Below, piece after piece: positions 25,408 through 33,975 of a DNA stretch of 64,000 nt (positions are counted from its first letter, which is position 1; each line of letters begins with the position of its first letter). The notes beneath the pieces were generated by a model, which worked only from the letters and a program-made list of their open reading frames with translations, had not been told where the DNA came from and searched no databases. Position numbers and translations under genes: made by a program. Source of the DNA: a bacterium (GTDB taxonomy: Bacteria > Elusimicrobiota > Elusimicrobia > Elusimicrobiales > UBA9959); contig JAJZPL010000001.1 in assembly GCA_021811185.1 (NCBI GenBank), positions 1 to 64,000 of the forward strand. Reading direction: 5' to 3'.

Positions 25408-27269
25408 AACTGCTATATCCCGTCTGTCTTTTATCTCTTACGCTGCAGGCCCCGTGCGCGGCCGCCGGCCCCGTGAAACCGGACCTGTCCCCGGTCTGCG
25501 CCGCGGCCGGCGCAGGCGTTCCAGGGCGGCCGGGGATAAAACGGGTGGTAGTGATCGGCGGCCCGGAGCAGCTGCCCGACCCCGCCGTTCTCAAGGCTTC
25601 TTTGTCCGGGGTGGAGGTGATCAACTGCGTTCTTAAGCCCGGCGGTCAGGGCGTGGAAGGCGCGTTCAGGGAGGCGCTGGGCTACCGGCCTGACCTCGCG
25701 GTAGTGCTGGGTGCCGGCCCGGCGGAACCTCCTGCGCCCGAGGGCTTTTATCTTCGGGCCAGGAAGGCCGCTTACAGGCTGCTTAAAAAAATGCGTATCC
25801 GGCGGCAGGCACCGGCCGTCGACGTCTTGGCCGAAAAGGCCGGACGCCTTCGCGCGCTGGCGGCCATAGCCCGCGCTGAAAAAGTACCGCTCCTTCTTTG
25901 CGCGCTGCCGGTGAATTTGTCGGGCCAGCCTCCCGCCTACTATCTTCCGCCGGAGAACGAGGATTTCGCCGCCGGGCTGCTGGCGCTGGGGCCCGATCCT
26001 GCCCGGGCCGCGGAGCGGTTTACCAGGGTGCTTAAGAAGGCGCCAGGCAACCCGCTCGTGGAGTTTTACCTCGCCAAGGCGCTGGAGGCCGGGGGGCGTT
26101 TCTCCGAGGCGCGTTCCCATTACTCCCTGGCGCTCGACCTGGATCTTTTGCAGGAGCGGCCCTCCCCGCGGCTGAATTCGATCATGAAAAAATCCGCCGC
26201 CGATTCCGGGGCCGGCTTTTGCGACCTCGAAGGGGCGTTCTCACGGGCCTCGGCGAACGGATTGCCCGGCTTTGAGCAGTTCTCGTACGGGGCGCGCTGG
26301 CGCCCCGCCTATAACGGCCTGGTCTGGGGGGAAATAGCCGGCGCCGCCCGGACCGCCGGCCTGGCCTGGTTCGACTATAAAGCGCCGCCCGCTCCGCCCG
26401 CGCTTACAGATAAGGACCTGCGTGACACGCTGGCCGCCGCGGCCGCCGAACTCTCCGCTTATCCCCCGGGCGGGCCGTCCGTGCTGTCCGAGCCCGCGGT
26501 TGCGGCTTTCGGTTTTGCCGAAGCTCTCCGAAAGGGGCTGCCGGCCCGCTTCATAAACGGCGGGAAGGACCTTTCCGGGGCGCCCGCAGGCCTGCTGCGG
26601 GCGCACCTGGCCGAAGCGGCCCGGCGCCGGGGAGACGGTCAGCTGGCCGCGGCCCAGGCGAAGCTGGCCCTGGCTTCCGAACCTTTTAACCCGCGGTTCC
26701 GGCTCTTGAAGGACCTTTGCCTGCTAGGCGCCGACCGGAAAAAAGAGGCCAAGGGTGATCTTGAACAGTTATTCTCGGTCCCGGCCGTCCGCACTATGGC
26801 GGTCTCCGCCGCGCGTTCTTACGGCCAGCTGGCGCCGGGCTCTCCCGACCCGGCTGTTCCTCCGGAAAAGGAGCTTTCCTCCTCCAAGAAACTGTCCGAT
26901 GAGGCCGTCGCCAAGCTGCTCAAAGGCGAAAGCGCTGCCTCCGGCCGTCTGCTACTGGAGGCCCTGAAAGCGAACCCTTTTAACGCCGAGGCGCTCATTA
27001 CCCTGTGCTCGCTTAAATATTCCGATGGGGAATTAAGGACGGCTCTGGCCTTCTGCGACGGCGTTCCCGGAGCTGCCGCCAGCCGCTACCCGGATTCCGG
27101 GCTGGTCCTTGCCGCCGATTCGCTGCGCCTTAAGGCCCTGATATACGCCAGGCTGGGACGGCAGGCCGCAGCGGCGGCGGCGCTTAAGGCGGCCCTGGCC
27201 GCGGCCCCGCAGGACTGGACCAGCCTGGCCTCGGCCCGGGCCGAACTCCGCACGGCCGAAGGCTACTAG
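25404..27269 (+). CDS. Exported TPR protein with SGNH-like region
   Basis: A 621-residue protein with a signal peptide. Residues ~45-330 resemble SGNH/GDSL hydrolase-like proteins that contain TPR units: RVVVIGGPEQ, RPDLAVVLGAG, VPLLLCALPVNLSGQPP, and a TPR-like stretch around residues 195-240. The usual terminal D-x-x-H pair (DHVHP-type) reads YGARWRPAYNG here, so hydrolase activity is doubtful. The C-terminal half has further TPR-like helices (AAAALKAALAAAPQDW at the end). It is translationally coupled to the radical SAM gene and may present or bind that enzyme's product. Confidence 0.65.
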   Translation: MKLLYPVCLLSLTLQAPCAAAGPVKPDLSPVCAAAGAGVPGRPGIKRVVVIGGPEQLPDPAVLKASLSGVEVINCVLKPGGQGVEGAFREALGYRPDLAVVLGAGPAEPPAPEGFYLRARKAAYRLLKKMRIRRQAPAVDVLAEKAGRLRALAAIARAEKVPLLLCALPVNLSGQPPAYYLPPENEDFAAGLLALGPDPARAAERFTRVLKKAPGNPLVEFYLAKALEAGGRFSEARSHYSLALDLDLLQERPSPRLNSIMKKSAADSGAGFCDLEGAFSRASANGLPGFEQFSYGARWRPAYNGLVWGEIAGAARTAGLAWFDYKAPPAPPALTDKDLRDTLAAAAAELSAYPPGGPSVLSEPAVAAFGFAEALRKGLPARFINGGKDLSGAPAGLLRAHLAEAARRRGDGQLAAAQAKLALASEPFNPRFRLLKDLCLLGADRKKEAKGDLEQLFSVPAVRTMAVSAARSYGQLAPGSPDPAVPPEKELSSSKKLSDEAVAKLLKGESAASGRLLLEALKANPFNAEALITLCSLKYSDGELRTALAFCDGVPGAAASRYPDSGLVLAADSLRLKALIYARLGRQAAAAAALKAALAAAPQDWTSLASARAELRTAEGY

Positions 27270-27333
27270 GCCGGAGATTTAGCGGACGGATTTTTTATAT
27301 CATATGGGACTGGGTTCGTTCCGGTAAAGCCTT

Positions 27334-28017
27334 ATGCGTTTTAATAAATTACCCCTGTACCTGCTGCTGCTCCTGGCCTCCGGCTGTACCTCGGACCAGG
27401 CCGCGCTGCGGCGCGGCAGGGATGCTTACCCGGACCTTTCCGCCCTCAGGGCGGCCAATACCGAGGGGCTGGATTATTCCCGGGAACTTTATAACAGGGG
27501 TTCCAAGGTGGCCGTGTTCGCCATCCACGGCGGCGACATCGAGGCGGCTACCGCGCGCGTGGCGCGCCGCGTGGCGGGCAAGGATTTCAACCTTTATATT
27601 TTTAACGGCTGGCACGGCCGGGACAGCGGCGACCTGCACGTTACCGCGGTGAATTTCGACGACCCGGAAGCCGCGGGGCTGGCCGCCTCCAGCCTGCTCG
27701 GGATCTCCATCCACGCGCAGGCCGACCGCGGCGCCTGGGTCTGCGTGGGCGGCAGCAATGCCGCCGCGGCCGAGCTGGTGGCCCGCAGGCTGGAAGCCGC
27801 CGGGTTCCAGGCCGAAACCCCCTGCGCCCGCCTGCCTGGAACTTCGGGCAGGAACATCGTGAACCGCCCCGCGGCCGGCGGGGTGCAGCTGGAGCTGACG
27901 CTGCGGCTGCTCTCCAGGCTCGACAGGGACGCGGAAGAGCTGGGGAAGTTCAGCGAAGCGGTGCGGCAGGCCGCGCTTGAATTTGTTAGTTCGGCTACAT
28001 CAATAAAAGGACAATAA
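27334..28017 (+). CDS. Lipoprotein resembling poly-gamma-glutamate hydrolase
   Basis: A 227-residue protein with a lipoprotein signal (LLLLLASGC, cysteine at residue 18). The mature region matches the phage-type poly-gamma-glutamate hydrolase family (PF05908): VAVFAIHGGDIEAATARVARRVAG carries the His/Glu zinc-ligand block, followed by NLYIFNGWHG and LHVTAVNFDDP. Such enzymes cleave gamma-glutamyl polymers. Stop and the next start are only two bases apart, so it is co-transcribed with carbamate kinase, an odd pairing with no obvious shared pathway. Confidence 0.7.
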   Translation: MRFNKLPLYLLLLLASGCTSDQAALRRGRDAYPDLSALRAANTEGLDYSRELYNRGSKVAVFAIHGGDIEAATARVARRVAGKDFNLYIFNGWHGRDSGDLHVTAVNFDDPEAAGLAASSLLGISIHAQADRGAWVCVGGSNAAAAELVARRLEAAGFQAETPCARLPGTSGRNIVNRPAAGGVQLELTLRLLSRLDRDAEELGKFSEAVRQAALEFVSSATSIKGQ

Positions 28018-28019
28018 AC

Positions 28020-29120
28020 ATGAAAAAGATAAGGATCTTCGCTTTCGGCGGAAATGAAGTTGCCCCGGTGGGCATGAAGGATAAGGACGGCAAGGCCATC
28101 AACCCCGACATCGCCATGCAGTGGCAGCGCACTGCCGAGACCGGCAAACTGGTCGCCGACATTTTCGAGAAGCACCCGCAGGACCGCTACGTGATAACCC
28201 ACGGCAACGGCCCGCAGGTGGGCAACATCCTGATGCGCGCCGAGATGTGCCGGCCGGAGCTGTTCCCGCTCCCGCTCGACGTCTGCGTGGCCGACACGCA
28301 GGGCGCGATGTCCTTCATGATGGCGCAGCTCAACAACGAGCTGAACATCCGCGGCATCGACAACCTGCTGGCCGGCATCGTGACGCAGGTGGTGGTGGAC
28401 AAGGACGACCCCGATTTCAAGCACCCCTCCAAGTACGTGGGCCAGTCCTATAACGCCGAAGAGGCCAAGCAGCGCCAGGCCGACGGCTGGACGATGAAGA
28501 TGTACAAGAAGGACGCCAGCGGCAACGAGATCTGGCGCCGCGTGGTGCCCTCCCCCGTGCCCACCGACATCGTGGAGATCGACGCCATCGAGGCCATGCT
28601 GGAGAAGGGCATAGTGCCCATCACTGTGGGCGGCGGCGGCATCCCGGTGCGCGAAGTGACCCCCGAGATCAAGGACGGCAAAGAAATTTATACTACCAAC
28701 TACGGTGTGAAGTACGTGAAGCCGTCCAAGCCCGGAGCCAAGCCGCTCAAGATGTACACCGGCGTGGAAGCCGTGATCGACAAGGACCTGGCCAGCGCCC
28801 TGCTCGGCTGCATGCTGATGAAGCGCGCCAAGGCCCGCGGCGAGGAAGTGGAGGTCAGCCTTACCATCTTCACCGGCGAGGACGGCGCCAAGCTGAACTA
28901 CCAGAAGCCCGACGAGAAGAGCCTCAGGGTGATCAAGGTTTCCGAGCTGGAAGCCATCTACAACCAGGTGCCCCCGCCTTTCCCCGCCGGATCCATGGGC
29001 CCCAAGATCAAGGCGGTCATCGAGTTCATCAAGAACGGCGGCAGCGTCGCCTATATCTCCAAGACCGAACTGTTCGAAGAGACCCTTGCCGGCAAAGCCG
29101 GCACCACGGTGCTGCCCTAA
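28020..29120 (+). CDS. arcC: Carbamate kinase
   Basis: A 366-residue member of the amino acid kinase family: FAFGGNEV start, THGNGPQVGNIL, and IVPITVGGGGIPV in the middle. Carbamate kinase makes ATP from carbamoyl phosphate in the last step of arginine deiminase and related fermentations. It is about 50 residues longer than usual, with extra sequence near residues 215-245 (YGVKYVKPSKPGAKPLKMYT). AAGGAC lies 8 bases before the ATG. No arginine deiminase or ornithine carbamoyltransferase is in the window. Confidence 0.85.
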   Translation: MKKIRIFAFGGNEVAPVGMKDKDGKAINPDIAMQWQRTAETGKLVADIFEKHPQDRYVITHGNGPQVGNILMRAEMCRPELFPLPLDVCVADTQGAMSFMMAQLNNELNIRGIDNLLAGIVTQVVVDKDDPDFKHPSKYVGQSYNAEEAKQRQADGWTMKMYKKDASGNEIWRRVVPSPVPTDIVEIDAIEAMLEKGIVPITVGGGGIPVREVTPEIKDGKEIYTTNYGVKYVKPSKPGAKPLKMYTGVEAVIDKDLASALLGCMLMKRAKARGEEVEVSLTIFTGEDGAKLNYQKPDEKSLRVIKVSELEAIYNQVPPPFPAGSMGPKIKAVIEFIKNGGSVAYISKTELFEETLAGKAGTTVLP

Positions 29121-29126
29121 GAAGGT

Positions 29127-29185
29127 GGGGACGCTGCTTACTAACTTCCTAACTGAAAGTTAGGAAGTTAGTAAGCAGCGTCCCC
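29127..29185. repeat. Perfect 28-bp inverted repeat, GGGGAC...GTCCCC
   Basis: Arms 29127-29154 and 29158-29185 are exact reverse complements with a three-base loop (GAA). The outer ends read GGGGAC and GTCCCC. It fills the 72-base gap between arcC and thrC, and is followed by TCAATTT, not a T-run. It resembles REP/MITE-like palindromes rather than an ordinary terminator. A second element with the same ends is at 35371-35417. Confidence 0.85.
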
Positions 29186-29192
29186 TCAATTT

Positions 29193-30431
29193 ATGAAAAA
29201 AATAAAAACTTTACAGTGCATTCGCTGCGGCAAGGACCATAAACTGACGGACACCAAGTACAACTGCACCTCCTGCGGCGGCAACCTGCAGGTGCTCTAC
29301 GATTATAACCTGATCAAGAAGCGCCTGAATTACGACGTGCTGAAGGACAACCCCGAGCGCAGCATCTGGCGCTACCTGGACATCCTGCCGATCACCAGCA
29401 TCAAGAACGTGCCGCCGGTGCAGGTGGGTTGGACCCCGCTGTACCGCGCCGAAAAGCTGGGCGCCGAAGTGGGCGTGTCCAACCTTTACATAAAAGACGA
29501 CGGGCGCAATCCCAGCGCCTCGTTCAAGGACCGGGCCAGCGCCGTGGTGGTGGCCCGCGCGCTGGAGCTCAAGGAGAAGGTAATCACCACCGCCTCCACC
29601 GGCAACGCCGCCGCGTCGCTCGCCTGCCTGACCGGCAGCCTCGACATGAAGACCGTGATCTTCGTGCCCGAAACGGCGCCTTCCGCCAAGGTGGCGCAGC
29701 TGCTGGTGTACGGCGCCACGGTCATCATGGTAAAGGGCACCTACGACGACGCCTTCGACCTGTGCCTGAAAGCCACCGCCGAGTACGGCTGGTACAACCG
29801 CAGCACCGGCATTAACCCCTTCACCCGCGAAGGCAAGAAGACCTGCGCTTTCGAGATCTGCGAGCAGATGAACTGGGAAACCCCGGACAAGGTGTTCGTG
29901 TCCGTGGGCGACGGCAACATCATCAGCGGCATCTGGAAGGGCTTCGTGGAGTTCCACCGCCTGGGCATCATCGAGCGCCTGCCGCAACTGGTGGCCGTGC
30001 AGGCCGAAAATTCCGACGCCATCACGCGCTCTTTCGAGACGGGCACGGAGATCCAGCCCGTGTCGGGCGCCACCATAGCCGACAGCATCTCGGTGAGCAT
30101 GCCGCGCGACGGCCTGGCCGCCGTGATGGCCATTAAGGACTCCGGCGGCTTCGCCGTAAGGGTGACCGACGCGGAAATACTCGAGGCCATCCCGCTGATA
30201 GCGCGCGGCTCCAACGTGTTCGCCGAACCGGCCGCCGCCGCTACTTACGCGGGGCTCCGCAAAGCCGTTAAGGAAGGCAAAGTGAAAGAGAACGAATCGG
30301 TGGTCCTCCTTATAAGCGGCAACGGGCTCAAGGACATCCAGAGCGCCATGAAGTCCGTGGGCAAGCCGTATATCATCAGCCCGGATATCGGCGAGCTCAA
30401 GAAGCTCGTGTCCGATAATAAACTGGCCTGA
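29193..30431 (+). CDS. thrC: Threonine synthase
   Basis: A 412-residue PLP enzyme that converts O-phosphohomoserine to threonine. An N-terminal zinc-ribbon-like segment carries C9, C12, C25 and C28; the PLP lysine is K112 in NPSASFKDRAS; TTASTGNAAASLA and the late LLISGNGLKD phosphate-loop complete the fold. Length and order fit the archaeal/bacterial short threonine synthase. The gene stands alone, bounded by the long palindrome upstream and a bidirectional terminator downstream. Confidence 0.9.
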   Translation: MKKIKTLQCIRCGKDHKLTDTKYNCTSCGGNLQVLYDYNLIKKRLNYDVLKDNPERSIWRYLDILPITSIKNVPPVQVGWTPLYRAEKLGAEVGVSNLYIKDDGRNPSASFKDRASAVVVARALELKEKVITTASTGNAAASLACLTGSLDMKTVIFVPETAPSAKVAQLLVYGATVIMVKGTYDDAFDLCLKATAEYGWYNRSTGINPFTREGKKTCAFEICEQMNWETPDKVFVSVGDGNIISGIWKGFVEFHRLGIIERLPQLVAVQAENSDAITRSFETGTEIQPVSGATIADSISVSMPRDGLAAVMAIKDSGGFAVRVTDAEILEAIPLIARGSNVFAEPAAAATYAGLRKAVKEGKVKENESVVLLISGNGLKDIQSAMKSVGKPYIISPDIGELKKLVSDNKLA

Positions 30432-30452
30432 CCTCGGGCGCAGCGGCGATAA

Positions 30453-30485
30453 AAAAACTCCCCGGCTTAAAACCGGGGAGTTTTT
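30453..30485. terminator. Bidirectional rho-independent terminator
   Basis: A 13-bp stem (30453-30465 with 30473-30485), loop of seven bases, A-run on the left and T-run on the right. It lies between the convergent thrC and histidine kinase genes and can serve both. Confidence 0.85.
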
Positions 30486-30503
30486 ATTTGTAAGGGGGAG
30501 TTA

Positions 30504-32066
30504 TCAGAGCGGCAGGGTCAGGGTGAAGGCGGAACCCTTCTGCAGCTGGGACTTGGCGAACACGCGCCCGCCGTGCGCCTCGGCCACCTTCTTCACCAGC
30601 GCCAGCCCGAGGCCCCAGCCTTCCACCTGGCCGGTGAAGGAAGCCTCTACCTGGTAGAACTTGTGGAAAATATTCTCGAGCTCTTCGCCGGGGATGCCGG
30701 GCCCGTTGTCGCCCACCGAGAGCAGCGCGTGGCCGTCGCGGGCCTGCGCCGAAAGGATCACCAGCTTGTCCTTGGCGGGGTTGAACTTTACCGCGTTCTC
30801 CACCAGGGCGCGCACCGCCGTGGCCAGCAGCTTGCGGTCCGCCTTCACTTTTACGGCTTCCTGCGCGACGAGCTTTATGTTCAGGCCTTCAGCGGCTTTC
30901 AGGCGCCCGCGCATGTCCTCGGCTATTTCGCCCAGGAACTCGGCGGCGTCGAACTCTATCTTCTCCAGCGCCGGGGCGTCCAGGCTGTCGATGGTCACGA
31001 AATCCAGCAGCCCTTCCACCAGGCCGTTCAGCTTCTGGCCCTGGCCGTAGATGGTCTCGGAGGCCTTCTCCACCAGCTCGGGCATTTCCTTGCTGGCGGC
31101 TTCTTCTTTGAGGATCTGCGCGTAGCCGTTGATGGACGCCAGGGGCGTTTTGAATTTGTGCGAGATCAGCGAGAGGAAGTTCCTGGCCATCCGTTCTTCG
31201 AGGCGCTGAGCGGTTACGTCCGTAAGGATCCAGAGGCGGCCTTCCACGTGGGAGGCGCCGTCCTTGTCTTCGGCGAAAAGCTTTATGGCCGAGCCGTCCA
31301 GGAAGAATTTCTTGGGTTTTTCCCTGTACAGTTCGAAGCGGCAGGACATCTCCCCGCAGGCCAGGAGCTGGTCCATGCCGGGCTTCATCTCGAAGTCCGG
31401 GAAGGCGCCCTTAATGTCCGTGAATTTGTACTTGTCGTGTTCCAGGTAGACCTTGGCCGAGTTGTTGATCAGCAGGATCTCGCCGTTGACGTCGGTGAGG
31501 ATGGCGCCTTCCTTGATGCGCTTGAAGACGATCTCCATCTTGCGCTTCTCTTCCTTCACGGTGGAGAAGAGCCTGGAGTTCTCGATGGCGATGGCGGCCT
31601 GGCTGGCGAAAGCCTCGAAATTGTTCTTATCGGTCTCGGTGAATTCCCCGTCCAGCTTGTTGATGGCCTGCACCACGCCGATGGCCTTGCCCTTGATGAT
31701 CATCGGGCAGGTGAGCAGCGAGCGGGTGACGTAACCGCTGCGGGAATCGGCCTTTTTGGAGTGGCGCGGGTCGGAGGCCACGTCGTTGATGATGATGGAG
31801 CGGCCTTCCTTGGCGCAGGTGCCGGCTACGCCCTCGCCCAGTTTGAAGCGCATCTTCTGCACGTCCTCGGGCAGGCCCAGGGCCACGTCGAAATAGAGTT
31901 CCTGCGCTTTCTCGTCCAGCAGGTAAAGCGAGGCGCGCTCCGCCCCTACCACGCGCGAAGCCAGGCGCATGATGGTGGTGAGCAGCTCGGAAATGTCTAA
32001 TTTGGAGGAAAGCAGCCGTGAGACCATCACGAGCATTTCAAGGCTTTCCTGCGACTGCGTTATCAT
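30504..32066 (-). CDS. GAF/PAS sensor histidine kinase
   Basis: A 520-residue cytoplasmic-looking kinase without membrane segments. A GAF domain spans ~25-165 (ERASLYLLDEKAQELYF, GVAGTCAKEGRSIII), a PAS-like domain ~175-290, then HisKA with H303 in LISHKFKTPLASI and a HATPase domain (ALVENAVKF N-box, VGDNGPGIP G1, GWGLGLALVKK G2). The residue after the phospho-acceptor His is Lys, where most HisKA proteins have Glu or Asp as general base. No response regulator is adjacent. It lies 9 bases downstream of the outer-membrane protein gene, so both are probably co-transcribed. Confidence 0.85.
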   Translation of the reverse strand: MITQSQESLEMLVMVSRLLSSKLDISELLTTIMRLASRVVGAERASLYLLDEKAQELYFDVALGLPEDVQKMRFKLGEGVAGTCAKEGRSIIINDVASDPRHSKKADSRSGYVTRSLLTCPMIIKGKAIGVVQAINKLDGEFTETDKNNFEAFASQAAIAIENSRLFSTVKEEKRKMEIVFKRIKEGAILTDVNGEILLINNSAKVYLEHDKYKFTDIKGAFPDFEMKPGMDQLLACGEMSCRFELYREKPKKFFLDGSAIKLFAEDKDGASHVEGRLWILTDVTAQRLEERMARNFLSLISHKFKTPLASINGYAQILKEEAASKEMPELVEKASETIYGQGQKLNGLVEGLLDFVTIDSLDAPALEKIEFDAAEFLGEIAEDMRGRLKAAEGLNIKLVAQEAVKVKADRKLLATAVRALVENAVKFNPAKDKLVILSAQARDGHALLSVGDNGPGIPGEELENIFHKFYQVEASFTGQVEGWGLGLALVKKVAEAHGGRVFAKSQLQKGSAFTLTLPL

Positions 32067-32075
32067 CCTGTCCCC

Positions 32076-32930
32076 TTAAAAGAATACCTGCAGCAGTATT
32101 TTATAATAATTCTTCCAAACGGCGCCTTCGTCTTTATAAAAATTGTAGGCCAGGTCGAGCGTGGATTTTTCGGTTATGCCTATCTTTATGCCGGCTATGC
32201 CCGAATTCGCCGCGTTCGCTCCCCTGTAGGATATTTTACTATATCCCGCGTAAAGGTGGCTGTCGAAATCCGGCTTCATGCTGCGGGCTATCTGTACGGC
32301 CGCGGCCCATTCCGGTATGGCGGTCACCTGGCGGAAAGTCCCCAGGTAGGCCAGTTCGGCCTGGTCCATGGCCGGGTTCAGGAGCGTGCCGTTGGAAACC
32401 CCGGAGGGCTTGGTGAAGCCGGAAGCCGAGGCCAGGAAGAAGAACTGGTTGAAGAAGGATTTCTCGACCTGCACTTCGTAGGCCGACTGGGAAAAGGTCT
32501 TGGGGGCCGCGGAGGTGGTCACCTGGGCTCGCTGGCTGGCCCAGGCGCCGGAAACCGCCAGGCGCAGGTAGCCGGCTTCGGGGTCCTCGTTCACGGCCGC
32601 CAGCAGGTAAACCTTGCCGCCGGAAGCCCCCGCGCGGGTTTTGCCCGACACCGGGTAGACGAAGGGCTTGGCCGAAACGGAGAAAAGGTCCCCGGAGTAG
32701 GTAAGGGGCAGGCGGAAGGAGTAGACCCGGTCGCGGTAGGCGGCGGTGTCTCGGTAGTAGGCGGCGTTCAGCCCGGCGGTAACCCGCGGGGCCAGGTTGG
32801 TAAAAAGGGTAAGCGAGTCTTTCTTCAGGCCGTTGGAGCCGGTGGCGTAGTCGTTCTCGGCCCACCAGGCGGCGCTGGCGCCGGGGAGAAGGCAGGCTGA
32901 AAAAAGTGCGGCCAGGAGGAGTCTCTTCAT
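32076..32930 (-). CDS. Predicted outer-membrane beta-barrel protein
   Basis: A 284-residue protein with a clean signal peptide (MKRLLLAALFSACLLPGASA). The mature part alternates polar and hydrophobic residues in many short strands rich in Tyr, Phe and Ala (for example RVTAGLNAAYY, ESTLDLAYNFYK-like) and ends in LQVFF, the terminal phenylalanine expected of barrels inserted by BamA. Function unknown; it may be a porin-like channel. Its operon partner is the histidine kinase. Confidence 0.7.
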   Translation of the reverse strand: MKRLLLAALFSACLLPGASAAWWAENDYATGSNGLKKDSLTLFTNLAPRVTAGLNAAYYRDTAAYRDRVYSFRLPLTYSGDLFSVSAKPFVYPVSGKTRAGASGGKVYLLAAVNEDPEAGYLRLAVSGAWASQRAQVTTSAAPKTFSQSAYEVQVEKSFFNQFFFLASASGFTKPSGVSNGTLLNPAMDQAELAYLGTFRQVTAIPEWAAAVQIARSMKPDFDSHLYAGYSKISYRGANAANSGIAGIKIGITEKSTLDLAYNFYKDEGAVWKNYYKILLQVFF

Positions 32931-32972
32931 CGGCTTATATTATATATTAAACCCGTCTTATAGCGAGAAAAT

Positions 32973-33000
32973 AAAAGCCCCCGGGAGGCCGGGGGCTTTT
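32973..33000 (-). terminator. Rho-independent terminator of the repeat-protein gene
   Basis: A 12-bp stem (32973-32984 with 32989-33000) with a four-base loop, rich in GC inside and A/T outside, followed on the minus strand by TTTTATTTT. It lies 17 bases past the stop of the 33018-33773 gene. Confidence 0.85.
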
Positions 33001-33017
33001 TGCGGTATAAGGCGGAC

Positions 33018-33773
33018 TTAATTGTTGAGGCCGAAGAGCGCGTTGTGCACTTTCTGGCTGACCTTTACTTCCGTTATGTAGTAGTAGCGTGCCAGGCCTA
33101 CGGCGTAATCCGCGGCGTTCAGGCCGGTTACGTCCACCATTACCATGTAGCCGCCCAGGTTGTCCTGAACGGGTTCCGCTTTAAAGCCGCCTTCGGTGAG
33201 TTCTTTTATTACCGTGTCTATGTTCGCGCTGTGGTCCACCATGCCCACCAGGGTGTTCTCCATGTCGGGCTGGGCTTCGTTAACCTTGATCTTGCGCAGG
33301 GTAAGCCACTGGTTGGGCTTGCGGTCGGCGGACTTGGTGTTGTTTAGGCCAAAGAGCTGGTTGTGCACGGCCTGACCTACCTGCACTTCGGTTATGTAGT
33401 AGTAGCGGGCCAGGCCCACGGCCAGGTCGGCGGCGTCCTGCCCGGTTACGTCCACAAGCACCATGTAGCCGCCGTGGTTATTCTGGAAGGGGGAGGCTTT
33501 AAAGCCGTTGTCGTTCAGTTCTTTAACGACCTTGTCTATGTTCTGGCCGTTCTCCACCAGGCCCACCAAGGTATCGTTCATGCCGGGCTGGGCTTCGTTG
33601 ACCTTGATCTTGCGCAGGGTCATCCAGTTATTGTTCCTGGGGGTGGCGGGGACCGGTATTTCAAGGGAGGGGAGCTGCATGCCGGCTTTATCCAGCACGC
33701 TGTTCTCAGCGGCGGTGGCGGAAATAGAGGAAACGGCTATAAGGGCCGCTACTATATAGGAAAGGTTTTTCAT
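33018..33773 (-). CDS. Secreted protein with two tandem 99-residue repeats
   Basis: A 251-residue protein: signal peptide (1-22), a short linker, then two repeats at residues 47-145 and 153-251 that are about 70% identical by eye. Each repeat contains WMTLRKIKVNEAQP or WLTLRKIKVNEAQP, a GGYMVxVDVTG core, LARYYYITEV and closes FGLNN. I do not recognise the domain; alternation of strands and helices suggests a small alpha/beta unit. A GGAGG lies 12 bases before the start. It is divergent from the C11 peptidase gene, so it could be an inhibitor, substrate or partner of it; nothing in the sequence proves this. Confidence 0.75.
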   Translation of the reverse strand: MKNLSYIVAALIAVSSISATAAENSVLDKAGMQLPSLEIPVPATPRNNNWMTLRKIKVNEAQPGMNDTLVGLVENGQNIDKVVKELNDNGFKASPFQNNHGGYMVLVDVTGQDAADLAVGLARYYYITEVQVGQAVHNQLFGLNNTKSADRKPNQWLTLRKIKVNEAQPDMENTLVGMVDHSANIDTVIKELTEGGFKAEPVQDNLGGYMVMVDVTGLNAADYAVGLARYYYITEVKVSQKVHNALFGLNN

Positions 33774-33919
33774 GCGGTATTGCCTCCGTTCTGTCTGATA
33801 CTTATATTCTGCCAGAAAACTATGTTTGCCACAACAGGCGTTGGACCCCTTGGTTTACCGTTTTAGGGCCCAGGGTATCTGGGCCTTTAGGCCTAGTAAA
33901 AATTTAGGCCCCCTAAGGC

Positions 33920-33947
33920 TTGACAGGTCAAAACTTTCTGGTATACT
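33920..33947 (+). promoter_or_regulatory. Sigma-70-type promoter for the C11 peptidase gene
   Basis: TTGACA at 33920-33925 and TATACT at 33942-33947 with a 16-base spacer. The predicted transcript starts near 33955, and CCGGAGG at 33964-33970 precedes the ATG at 33976. Confidence 0.8.
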
Positions 33948-33975
33948 ATTTGCGTAAAGGCAACCGGAGGATTTT

